Part shown: positions 6,213 through 13,641 of the stretch, one piece after another
Position numbering within the stretch: the stretch's first letter is position 1
Layout: the number at the start of each line of letters is the position of its first letter
Assembly (NCBI GenBank): GCA_017444705.1
Contig: JAFSWA010000093.1
Location: 1 to 26,655, forward strand
Reading direction: 5' to 3'
From: a bacterium
GTDB taxonomy: Bacteria > Cyanobacteriota > Vampirovibrionia > Gastranaerophilales > Gastranaerophilaceae
DNA: 26,655 nucleotides
Program-made: the position numbers and the translations under genes
Notes under the pieces: model-generated
Told to the model about the DNA's origin: nothing
Databases searched by the model: none
Seen by the model: only the letters and a program-made list of their open reading frames with translations

Positions 6213-7436
6213 TTAACCTCTTAGAAATTCTTCTGTTTTATATTTATTTTGTTCGCCAGTTTCCATATTTTTAACGGAAACTTCACCGTTTTTGATTTCG
6301 TCTTCACCCAAAATTAATGCATAATTTGCAATTTTTCCCGCTTTTTCAAATTGTTTTCCGAATTTTTTACCCTGATAATCAAATTCGGCAGTTTTACCGT
6401 TTTCTCTCAGTTTTTGTGCCATTTTAACCGCTTCAATCTGATTATCCGAAACAATGTAATAATCGATTTTTCGAGCTTCTTTTTGAGGTAAAAGCGAGTT
6501 TAGTCTTTCCATGCCCATTGCCCAACCGACAGCAGGAGCAGGCACTCCGCCGAGCATTTCAACCAAACCGTCATAACGCCCGCCGCCGCATACGGCATTT
6601 TGAGAACCAAGATTATTTGACTTAATCTCAAATACGGTACGGTTATAATAATCCAAACCTCTTACAAGTTGTTTATTTACATTGTATTTTATATCCAATG
6701 CAGTTAAAAGCTCTTTTACTTTATTAAAATGGGTTGAACACTCTTCACATATAAAATCGGAGCCTATAACCTTTTGAATTTCGGGGGAACTTAACTCATT
6801 TATACATTCAGGCACTTTACAATCTAAAATTCTCAGAGGATTTTTTTCAAATCTTGACTGACAGTCGGGACAAAGTTTATTCAAAACCGGTTTTATTGCC
6901 GCTTTTAGTGCTTGTTTAAACTTTGTTCTGCATTCAGAACAACCCAATGAATTTATTTCAACTTCTAAATCGTTAAGACCAAGACTTTTCAAAAATTGTA
7001 CGGCAAGAGATATAACTTCAACATCAGCCATAGGTTCTTTAATCCCAAACATTTCAACTCCGACCTGATGAAACTGTCTTTGGCGGCCAGCCTGAGGACG
7101 TTCATATCTGAACATAGGTCCGTGATACCACAATTTAACAGGTACAGGCTTTTTATGCATACCGTTTTCGATAAAGGAACGCACTACGCCCGCTGTATTT
7201 TCCGGACGAAGTGTAATTGAACGCTCAGATTTTTCAAAAGTATACATTTCCTTATTTACTATATCCGTCGTTTCTCCGACCCCTCTTGCAAAAAGCTCCG
7301 TAGCCTCAAAAATCGGAGTTCTTATTTCCTCAAAATTTGCACTCCTAAAAATTTTAAGAGCTTTTTCTTCCATATCCTGCCAGTTTAAAATCTCGGGAAA
7401 AATAATATCCCTTGTACCTTTTTGTGTCTTTATCAT
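6213..7436 (-). CDS. hisS: Histidyl-tRNA synthetase
   Basis: A 407-residue class II synthetase. The N-terminus GTRDI is typical; motif 2 shows FRYERPQAGRQRQFHQ; the histidine-specific HisA block reads LVRGLDYYNRTVFE; motif 3 reads GWAMGMERL. An insertion of about 80 residues carries paired cysteines (CSEC, CPDC, CEEC) as in many bacterial HisRS. A C-terminal anticodon-binding domain follows from about residue 325. It charges tRNA-His with histidine. The ATG has GAGG at the right distance and a TATAAT box lies just upstream. It leads a two-gene unit with queD. Confidence 0.95.
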   Translation of the reverse strand: MIKTQKGTRDIIFPEILNWQDMEEKALKIFRSANFEEIRTPIFEATELFARGVGETTDIVNKEMYTFEKSERSITLRPENTAGVVRSFIENGMHKKPVPVKLWYHGPMFRYERPQAGRQRQFHQVGVEMFGIKEPMADVEVISLAVQFLKSLGLNDLEVEINSLGCSECRTKFKQALKAAIKPVLNKLCPDCQSRFEKNPLRILDCKVPECINELSSPEIQKVIGSDFICEECSTHFNKVKELLTALDIKYNVNKQLVRGLDYYNRTVFEIKSNNLGSQNAVCGGGRYDGLVEMLGGVPAPAVGWAMGMERLNSLLPQKEARKIDYYIVSDNQIEAVKMAQKLRENGKTAEFDYQGKKFGKQFEKAGKIANYALILGEDEIKNGEVSVKNMETGEQNKYKTEEFLRG

Positions 7437-7456
7437 AATATCCTCACTTTACAACT

Positions 7457-7462
7457 ATTATA
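7457..7462 (-). promoter_or_regulatory. -10 box of hisS-queD
   Basis: Perfect TATAAT on the minus strand, 20 bases before the hisS ATG; the best -35 at 17-base spacing (TCTTGT) is poor. No T-box leader or other attenuator can be fitted in the 60-base gap to ubiE, so hisS is probably not controlled by tRNA-His through a T-box here. Confidence 0.5.
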
Positions 7463-7497
7463 CAACAAAAAGCTGAATAACAAGAATTGAATTAATA

Positions 7498-8187
7498 TTA
7501 TATCTCCTTATTTTTTTCAAAAACCTGAGCACAAATTGTCGAAAATAAAAAATTATATCTGCATATTTGTTTAAAATTATGTTTATGCATAATTTGTTTA
7601 AGTTCATCAGGGCGATAAAACGCCTTTTTTGTTCTTACAAGATATTTATACGCATCCGGTGATTTTGTAAACAGTTTTCCTAAAATCGGTGCAAGTATAT
7701 TAAAAACCATATCACAAAACTTGTTCCCGTTTTGAAAGTCCAAATGCAAAAATACTCCGTCTGTTTTTAAAACACGATAAATTTCTTGTATAGCTGCTGT
7801 TTTATCTTCAATATTTCTCAACCCGAAAAAAATTGTTACAACATCAAAAGAATTATCCTGAAACGGCAGTTTTGTACAATCTGCATATATGTATTCCGTT
7901 TTTTTATTTGGATTTCTCTTTTTAGCTAATTCAAGCATATTTATTGAAAAATCAACAGCACAAACACTTTTGATTTCATTTCTTTCAGCCAAATGCCTTG
8001 CAATATCACCTGTTCCTGTACATAAATCAAGAGCCTTTGCACCGTTTTTAATCTTCAATTTTTTTATAGCACTTTTTTTAATTAAATTATGTAAGCCAAA
8101 TGAAATTACATTATTCATAAAATCGTATTTTGATGATATTTCATTAAACAAATTTCTTATTTTTTCAGCTGAAACTAAATTTTCCAT
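7498..8187 (-). CDS. UbiE/MenG-type quinone methyltransferase
   Basis: A 229-residue SAM-dependent methyltransferase of the UbiE/COQ5 family. SAM motif I is LDLCTGTGD at 53-61; the acidic end of the second strand is AVDFS near 78; the family signature FGLRNIED stands at 121-128, and a RPDELKQI stretch precedes the C-terminus as in MenG. Such enzymes methylate the ring in the last step of menaquinone or ubiquinone synthesis. The gene starts one base after the stop of the UbiA-type prenyltransferase gene, whose last codons contain its GGAG ribosome site, so they are co-translated. With a MenA-like partner, demethylmenaquinone methylation is the likeliest role; no other quinone gene is present here to confirm it. 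Confidence 0.88.
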   Translation of the reverse strand: MENLVSAEKIRNLFNEISSKYDFMNNVISFGLHNLIKKSAIKKLKIKNGAKALDLCTGTGDIARHLAERNEIKSVCAVDFSINMLELAKKRNPNKKTEYIYADCTKLPFQDNSFDVVTIFFGLRNIEDKTAAIQEIYRVLKTDGVFLHLDFQNGNKFCDMVFNILAPILGKLFTKSPDAYKYLVRTKKAFYRPDELKQIMHKHNFKQICRYNFLFSTICAQVFEKNKEI

Positions 8188-8188
8188 T

Positions 8189-9079
8189 TTATCTCCAAAT
8201 TAAAAAGACAAAAACTAAAATTAAATTATAAAAAACAGAAATGTTTCTTGCAAGTTTAAAATTTATTAAAAATTCTTCTTTTCCGTTTTCGGTATTTGAG
8301 ATATACCTTTTCATATATATAAAAAGTTTTATTACAAGCGGGAAAAGGACTATTACAATCATTGCCGCAAAAGGAATAACATGTTTTAAAATAAGCCAAA
8401 AAGTGCCGCCAAATGCAGCAAAATATAACCCCATAAGACCCATCAGAGCATTATTTTTTGTCTTTAACAATTGACATAAAGTAACTTTTCCGCTCTGTTT
8501 ATCAAACTCAAAATCCATAAGAGCATGAGCATATAAAACCGCAACCGTTAAAAGGGAAACGGGAACAGAAATTACAATAAGATTAATACTAAAACTGCCT
8601 GTCATCACATAATTAAGTCCCGAAAACAGTAATATTCCAAAACACAAACCCACCGCAAGTTCACCGAGTGCAAAATTGTTAAGTTTCGGATATAAAAGAA
8701 TCGCAACTGCGGCAGCTAAACCTATATATAAAACAGGTAAACCGAATTTTAAAAAGAAAAAAATCCAAACCGAAATTGCAGTTGCAAAATACACTGCCGT
8801 AACAGCAAAAACAGTTTTTATATTTGTATAACCGCTGTCGAGATATTCTGTTTTGCATTTTTGTTTCGGCACTTTCAAAATATAATCGATACAGTCATCA
8901 AAAAGGTTTGTTCCGAGATGAGCAAAAAATATCCCAATAAGAGCAACCAGACCGAATACGGCATTTGCTTTCGGTTCAAATTTGAGTATCAATACAAATG
9001 ATACAAACCAATTAAGAATACTCATCGGAGCAGAATAACCCCGTGAAATCGTAAATAACCAATAAAAAATCCTTTCCAT
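8189..9079 (-). CDS. UbiA-family prenyltransferase, MenA-like
   Basis: A 296-residue integral membrane protein with eight to nine predicted helices. The two aspartate-rich motifs that hold the magnesium-diphosphate are visible: N58, D61, D62 and D65 in TNLFDDCID, and D189 with D193 in MDFEFDKQSGK. This arrangement is closer to MenA (dihydroxynaphthoate prenyltransferase) than to other UbiA branches, though lipid or haem branches cannot be excluded. It works with the co-translated UbiE/MenG-type methyltransferase. The ATG has no Shine-Dalgarno sequence: an extended -10 (TGCTAAAAT) would place the transcript start at or next to the ATG, so the mRNA may be leaderless. Confidence 0.85.
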   Translation of the reverse strand: MERIFYWLFTISRGYSAPMSILNWFVSFVLILKFEPKANAVFGLVALIGIFFAHLGTNLFDDCIDYILKVPKQKCKTEYLDSGYTNIKTVFAVTAVYFATAISVWIFFFLKFGLPVLYIGLAAAVAILLYPKLNNFALGELAVGLCFGILLFSGLNYVMTGSFSINLIVISVPVSLLTVAVLYAHALMDFEFDKQSGKVTLCQLLKTKNNALMGLMGLYFAAFGGTFWLILKHVIPFAAMIVIVLFPLVIKLFIYMKRYISNTENGKEEFLINFKLARNISVFYNLILVFVFLIWR

Positions 9080-9085
9080 AAAAAA

Positions 9086-9114
9086 ATTTTAGCATAATTA
9101 AATAAAACTGTACA
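9086..9114 (-). promoter_or_regulatory. Promoter of the prenyltransferase gene, predicted leaderless
   Basis: On the minus strand TGTACA (9114-9109) and TAAAAT (9091-9086) are separated by 17 bases, and TGC before the -10 makes it an extended -10. Seven bases past the -10 is the A of the ATG at 9079. No purine-rich ribosome site exists between them. Confidence 0.5.
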
Positions 9115-9135
9115 TTATTTATTATAAATATAAAT

Positions 9136-9160
9136 AAAAAGGGAACTTTTAACAGTTCCC
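9136..9160 (-). terminator. Intrinsic terminator of pnp
   Basis: Read on the minus strand, GGGAAC (9160-9155) pairs with GTTCCC (9146-9141) around an eight-base loop and is followed by five T (9140-9136) and more T-rich sequence. It lies about 30 bases past the pnp stop and before the prenyltransferase promoter. Confidence 0.8.
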
Positions 9161-9191
9161 CTTAAAAGGTTAGAATATGAAAAAGAACTTT

Positions 9192-11333
9192 TTATACAGA
9201 TGCTTTTTCTTCATCTGTAACACCTTTAATTGTAAGATTTACTCTGCCTTTATCATCAATCTTTATAACCTTAACAATGACTTCATCGCCGACATTGACA
9301 TGCGGTTCAATAGTTTCAATTCTCTCGTTGCAGATTTGTGAAATGTGAACCATACCGTCTTTTCCCGGAGCGAGTTCTACAAACGCACCGATAGGAATAA
9401 TTCTGACAACTTTTCCTCGTCTTACCATTCCTTCTTTCGGTTTGAAAGTCATATTTTCAATCATTTTTATTGCAATATCAGCACCTCCTTTATCATTTGA
9501 AGTAATTGTTACTCTTCCGTCATCTTGAATATCAATTTCAGCTCCGGAAGCGTCAATAATACCTCTGATATTTTTTCCGCCCGGTCCGATTACCGCACCG
9601 ATATCCTCTACATCAATATTCATTGAGAAAATTCTCGGAGCATATTTGCTAAGTTCTTTTCTCGGTTCTGTAATAACTTCTCTCATTTTACCTAAAATAT
9701 GAAGTCTGCCTCGTTTTGCTTGTTCCAAAGCACGTCTTAAAGTTTCATTTGAAATGCCTTTAATCTTCATATCCATTTGAAGTGCAGTGATAGCTTCGTC
9801 ATTACCTGTAACTTTAAAGTCCATATCGCCGAGGAAGTCTTCAATACCTTGAATATCAGTTAATACAACATCAGTATCTCCCTCTTTAATCAAGCCCATT
9901 GCAACTCCGCCAATCATGCATTTTACGGGAACGCCCGCATCCATTAATGCCATTGAGCTTCCGCAAGTAGAACCCATTGAAGTTGAGCCGTTTGACTCTA
10001 AAACATCAGAAGTTACTCTTATTGCATAAGCGAATTCTTCTTCACTCGGAAGTGCGGGAACATTAGCACGTTCCGCCAAATTACCGTGACCGACTTCTCT
10101 TCTTCCCGGTCCTCTCAAAGCTTTAACTTCTCCGACTGAAAATCCTGGGAAAATGTATTTATGCATATATCTTTTCTTTAAAAGCGGATCAACACCGTCT
10201 AATTCAAGAGCCATACCCGGACCAGCCAATGTTGCGACAGACAAAATCTGTGTTTGACCTCTTGTAAATACAGCTGAACCGTGAGCTCTCGGAATAACAC
10301 CGGTTTCGCACCAAATAGGTCTTACTTCTTCAATAGTTCTTCCGTCCGCACGTTTGCCTTCGTTAATAATCATTGCACGCATAATTTTCTTTTCCAAATA
10401 CTTAAATTCTTCGGAAACAAAATCAACACCTGTTTCTTCCATCATAGTTCTGATAGGGTGGTCTTCCGGAAGTGCTTCGATTTTTTCTTTAACCAAAGCT
10501 TTTGCTTCGTCGAGTTTTGCTTTTCTGTAATCTCTGTCAAAGTTGTGATAAGCATCGTAAACCATATCATATGCCGTATCTTTAATAATAGCGGCTAATT
10601 CCGATGTATCATAGGGATTAACAAATTCTTCTCTTTCAACGCCGCAATCTTTTGCAAATTGCAATTGAGCTGCCACCTGTTTTCTGATTTCCACTTGTGC
10701 AAATTCAACCGCTTCCATAATTTCGTCTTCTGTTACAAAGTTACAGCCTGCTTCAACCATTATGACTGATTCAGCCGTACCTGCAACAACAATGTCGAGG
10801 TCTGACTTGTCTGACTGTTGGTGGGTTGGGTTTGCAATTAACTGACCGTCTATTTTTCCGACTCTTACTGCACCGATAGGTCCCTCAAAAGGAGCACCCG
10901 TCAACATTAATGCTGTTGAAGCACCAAGCATTGCAAGGGTATCCGGTTGATGTACCTGATCGTAACTGAATAATTGTGCTACGATTTGAATATCGTTTCT
11001 GTATCCTTTTGGGAACAAAGGTCTTATCGGACGGTCTATTAATCTTGATATTAAAACCGCTTTCTCAGAGGGCTTACCTTCTGTTCTTGTAAATCCTCCG
11101 GGTATTCTTCCTATTGAGGACATTCTTTCCTCATAATCAATAAGTAACGGGAAAAAGTCTATCCCGACTCTGGGTTCAGGGCTGACAACTGCGTGGACAA
11201 ATAACATTGTTTCTCCGCAGGTTACCGTAACTGATGAAGTCGCACTTTTTGCGTATTTCCCTGTTTCAATAATGACAGGTTTTCCGCCGACTTCGATTTC
11301 CATTCTTCTTGTTTCATTCAATGTTGTAGTCAT
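9192..11333 (-). CDS. pnp: Polyribonucleotide nucleotidyltransferase (PNPase)
   Basis: A 713-residue phosphorolytic 3'-to-5' exoribonuclease with the full bacterial layout: first RNase PH domain (PGGFTRTEGKPSE, RPIRPLFP), linking alpha domain, second RNase PH domain with GSSMALMDAG, the acidic TGNDEAI and a DMDFKVTG metal site, a KH domain with IGPGGKNIRGI, and an S1 domain with GAFVELAPGKDGMVHISQI. It degrades mRNA to nucleoside diphosphates and trims small RNAs. The ATG has AAGGA five bases upstream. It is monocistronic, with its own terminator at 9160-9136. No rpsO gene, its usual upstream neighbour, is present; an APC transporter lies upstream instead. Confidence 0.97.
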   Translation of the reverse strand: MTTTLNETRRMEIEVGGKPVIIETGKYAKSATSSVTVTCGETMLFVHAVVSPEPRVGIDFFPLLIDYEERMSSIGRIPGGFTRTEGKPSEKAVLISRLIDRPIRPLFPKGYRNDIQIVAQLFSYDQVHQPDTLAMLGASTALMLTGAPFEGPIGAVRVGKIDGQLIANPTHQQSDKSDLDIVVAGTAESVIMVEAGCNFVTEDEIMEAVEFAQVEIRKQVAAQLQFAKDCGVEREEFVNPYDTSELAAIIKDTAYDMVYDAYHNFDRDYRKAKLDEAKALVKEKIEALPEDHPIRTMMEETGVDFVSEEFKYLEKKIMRAMIINEGKRADGRTIEEVRPIWCETGVIPRAHGSAVFTRGQTQILSVATLAGPGMALELDGVDPLLKKRYMHKYIFPGFSVGEVKALRGPGRREVGHGNLAERANVPALPSEEEFAYAIRVTSDVLESNGSTSMGSTCGSSMALMDAGVPVKCMIGGVAMGLIKEGDTDVVLTDIQGIEDFLGDMDFKVTGNDEAITALQMDMKIKGISNETLRRALEQAKRGRLHILGKMREVITEPRKELSKYAPRIFSMNIDVEDIGAVIGPGGKNIRGIIDASGAEIDIQDDGRVTITSNDKGGADIAIKMIENMTFKPKEGMVRRGKVVRIIPIGAFVELAPGKDGMVHISQICNERIETIEPHVNVGDEVIVKVIKIDDKGRVNLTIKGVTDEEKASV

Positions 11334-11551
11334 TTTTCCTTCTCTCTTTTCTACTTTCTTAGTTATACACTTCTTTTATTCAAATTAATTCTATAACAAA
11401 CATTTTTTCAATGCAATTTTAAAAAAGAAGTTTTAGAAATCGTCATATTAAACTTATTTGACTGTTTTTTCTTTGTCATTGCAAAACGAGAAAGACAAAT
11501 AAAAAATACATTTATTAACAATAAATTTGTATTTCAAATTTAAACCGAATA

Positions 11552-12919
11552 TTATTTCTTTTTCCAAAGAGGGTAAGTTAAATATGCAATCAATATAATC
11601 AAAAGCCCGGGAAGAGTACTCCCCTTTTTATATATTGAAAGACATAAAACTATTATAGAACTGCAAATTACAAATCCCCAGATACAAATTTGATTGACCT
11701 TAAATGTTGGGTTGTATTCGCTGTTTTTACGATAAAACCACATTCCGGTAATTGTTATAATATAGAAAATCAAAGACGAATAAATTACAAAATCCAAAAG
11801 TTTAGAATAAGTTCCGAGTAAAATTAAAAGGCAAATCCAACCGCATTGAAGCCAAAGAGAATTGACCGGGACTTTTGTGTGACGGTTAATTTGTGCAAGC
11901 GGCCTGAAAAGAAGTCTGTCTTTTGCCATTTTATAATAGACTCTCGAACCTGTCAGAGTCATACCGTTTATGCACCCGAATGCTGAAATCATTATTACAA
12001 TTGCGATTAGAGTCAAACCTGTTTGAGAGAATATCTTGTTTGTAAGTTCAGCCGCAACAATGTCATTCATGGAATTTTGGATTTCCGTTAATGACAGGCT
12101 ACCAAGATATATAAAATTCGTTAAAATATAAAGTGCAATAACAAGTCCGGAACCAATAATCATTGCTCTCGGAATATTTTTTTCCGGGCTTTTGACTTCA
12201 CCCGCAATAAAAGTTACATTATTCCACGTTATAGAGGCAAACAACGCTCCGACAAGTGCAGTTGCGACAATATGGATAACAGAAAAACTCTTTAATCCTG
12301 AAATTGCGGAAGAAAAATCAAAACTGAAATTTGATATTATTGTATCAAAATTTAGTCCCATAAATAATCCGAAACCTATTATCAAAACGAGAGACAAAAT
12401 TTTGGTAACGGTAAAAAGATTTTGAGTAAAAACTCCGTAACCTATTCCTCTTGAATTGATAAAGGTTATAAGCATTATCGTTAAAACTGCCAAAAGTCTT
12501 ACCGATGAAAGTTCTGTAAACCCAAGGTTTAAAAGAATATTTGTTTCACTTATATAAGGGAAAATCAGTCCTGCGAATTTTGCAAAAGCCGTACTGACGG
12601 CAGCTATTGTCCCCGTCTGAATTATGAGTAACAGAGTTGTGCCGTAGGTAAAGGCTGTTCTTTCATTAAAAATTTTTTTAAGATAAATGTATTGTCCGCC
12701 CTCATCAGGGATTCCTGATGCCAACTCTCCATAGCAAAGAGAACCAAAAATTGTGATTATACCGGCTAAAATCCATACAAAAAGAACAAGCCACGCATTA
12801 TTAACTTCTTTTGAAATCTGTGCTGTTACAATAAAGATTGCACAGCCTATCATAGAACCTGCAACTATTGATATTGCATCGGTTAGTGTTAATCTTCTTT
12901 TTAAGTCTTCATTTGACAT
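11552..12919 (-). CDS. APC-superfamily amino acid permease (LAT/SteT-like)
   Basis: A 455-residue, twelve-helix transporter. The first helix carries AGSMIGCAIF (20-29), the substrate-binding GS(M)IG break of the APC fold; GELASGIPDEGGQYIYLKKIF follows helix 2 as in the L-type (LAT) branch, which includes the Bacillus serine/threonine exchanger SteT. It should exchange or import neutral amino acids at the inner membrane; the substrate is not readable. No ribosome site precedes the ATG: the 20 bases before it are A/T only apart from one G, with TATTAT or TATAAA boxes close to the ATG, so translation may be leaderless. A weak A/T hairpin (11523-11541) after the stop is the only terminator candidate. 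Confidence 0.9.
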   Translation of the reverse strand: MSNEDLKRRLTLTDAISIVAGSMIGCAIFIVTAQISKEVNNAWLVLFVWILAGIITIFGSLCYGELASGIPDEGGQYIYLKKIFNERTAFTYGTTLLLIIQTGTIAAVSTAFAKFAGLIFPYISETNILLNLGFTELSSVRLLAVLTIMLITFINSRGIGYGVFTQNLFTVTKILSLVLIIGFGLFMGLNFDTIISNFSFDFSSAISGLKSFSVIHIVATALVGALFASITWNNVTFIAGEVKSPEKNIPRAMIIGSGLVIALYILTNFIYLGSLSLTEIQNSMNDIVAAELTNKIFSQTGLTLIAIVIMISAFGCINGMTLTGSRVYYKMAKDRLLFRPLAQINRHTKVPVNSLWLQCGWICLLILLGTYSKLLDFVIYSSLIFYIITITGMWFYRKNSEYNPTFKVNQICIWGFVICSSIIVLCLSIYKKGSTLPGLLIILIAYLTYPLWKKK

Positions 12920-12920
12920 A

Positions 12921-12950
12921 TTTATAATATAACATAAACATAATTGTTAA
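12921..12950 (-). promoter_or_regulatory. Promoter of the permease gene, predicted leaderless
   Basis: On the minus strand TTAACA (12950-12945) is followed by TATTAT (12929-12924, 15-base spacer) or TATAAA (12926-12921, 18-base spacer). Either box puts the transcript start at or within a few bases of the ATG at 12919. It faces the plus-strand PilZ promoter across only a few bases, so the two promoters share upstream DNA. Confidence 0.4.
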
Positions 12951-12954
12951 CTCT

Positions 12955-12983
12955 TTTACAAATTCTCTGATAATTGTTATAAT
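12955..12983 (+). promoter_or_regulatory. Promoter of the PilZ/GGDEF operon, predicted leaderless
   Basis: TTTACA (12955-12960), a 17-base spacer and a perfect TATAAT (12978-12983) form one of the best sigma-70 promoters in the window. Transcription should start near 12990, two or three bases before the ATG at 12993, leaving no room for a ribosome site. Confidence 0.7.
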
Positions 12984-12992
12984 AAAGCCATA

Positions 12993-13622
12993 ATGGTCGA
13001 TTTTTTCATATTTATAAAAGAACAACAGAAAATAGAATTGATTCTTGACTCTGACAGAAGAATATACGGAGTTGTAATTTCCGTAATAGGCGACAGAGTA
13101 ACCGTTTCTACCGACCAAAAAGTTATATTAAAAGAAAATCAACCGCTTGAAGTTAACACATACTCCGACAACGGAGTTTATTCCGGACAAAGCAGAGTTT
13201 TGAGTTATAATTGGGAATACAAAAAAAGAACTATTGTTATTGAATATCCGAAAGAAATTAAGCACTCTCAACGCAGAGAATATTTAAGGGCAAATATTAT
13301 TACGGATTTTGAATTGAACGTTACTGATGGTGAATTTGAGGATAAAAAAGAAAGTGTTATAACCGGAAAGACAAGAGATATTTGCGGAAAAGGGATGAGC
13401 TTTTATTATTCAAAACCTTTGTCGCAATTTTCAAATTATAGTGTTAAAATAAAATTGAAAGGCAAAGAGATTTATTCGAGTTGTCGGATGGTTTATACAA
13501 AAATGGCGGTATTTGAGGGAAAACCACAGTTCATTAACGCTTTTGTATTAACAGGTATAACAATTGATGACTCAAAATTTATAACTGATGAATGTATTGC
13601 CTTCCATTTAAAAAAGAAATAA
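12993..13622 (+). CDS. PilZ-domain c-di-GMP receptor, YcgR-like
   Basis: A 209-residue protein of two parts: an N-terminal split-barrel-like domain (about 5-90) of the kind preceding PilZ in YcgR flagellar-brake proteins, and a PilZ domain from about 92. The c-di-GMP motif is present as QRREYLR with arginines 94, 95 and 99, and the second motif reads DICGKGMSF (129-137), where Cys131 replaces the usual Ser of DxSxxG. It should bind c-di-GMP and act on a motility or envelope target. It is the first gene of an operon with a CHASE2-GGDEF cyclase 19 bases downstream, so signal maker and receiver are made together. The ATG lies directly behind the promoter with no ribosome site. Confidence 0.88.
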   Translation: MVDFFIFIKEQQKIELILDSDRRIYGVVISVIGDRVTVSTDQKVILKENQPLEVNTYSDNGVYSGQSRVLSYNWEYKKRTIVIEYPKEIKHSQRREYLRANIITDFELNVTDGEFEDKKESVITGKTRDICGKGMSFYYSKPLSQFSNYSVKIKLKGKEIYSSCRMVYTKMAVFEGKPQFINAFVLTGITIDDSKFITDECIAFHLKKK

Positions 13623-13641
13623 CAAAATAAGGAAGTAATTA

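Noticed and set aside
7437..7497. T-box leader before hisS
   Set aside because: The gap is 61 bases with no T-box consensus or specifier hairpin.
7889..8203. Plus-strand frame of 104 codons
   Set aside because: It lies entirely over the ubiE-like gene and its start, with no ribosome site or recognisable domain; antisense shadow.
10281..10598. Plus-strand frame of 105 codons inside pnp
   Set aside because: Antisense shadow of a fully conserved pnp domain; Phe/Cys/Asn-rich composition is typical of such shadows.
11523..11541. AAATTTG/CAAATTT hairpin after the permease stop
   Set aside because: All A/T except one pair and without a clean T run; too weak to call a terminator.
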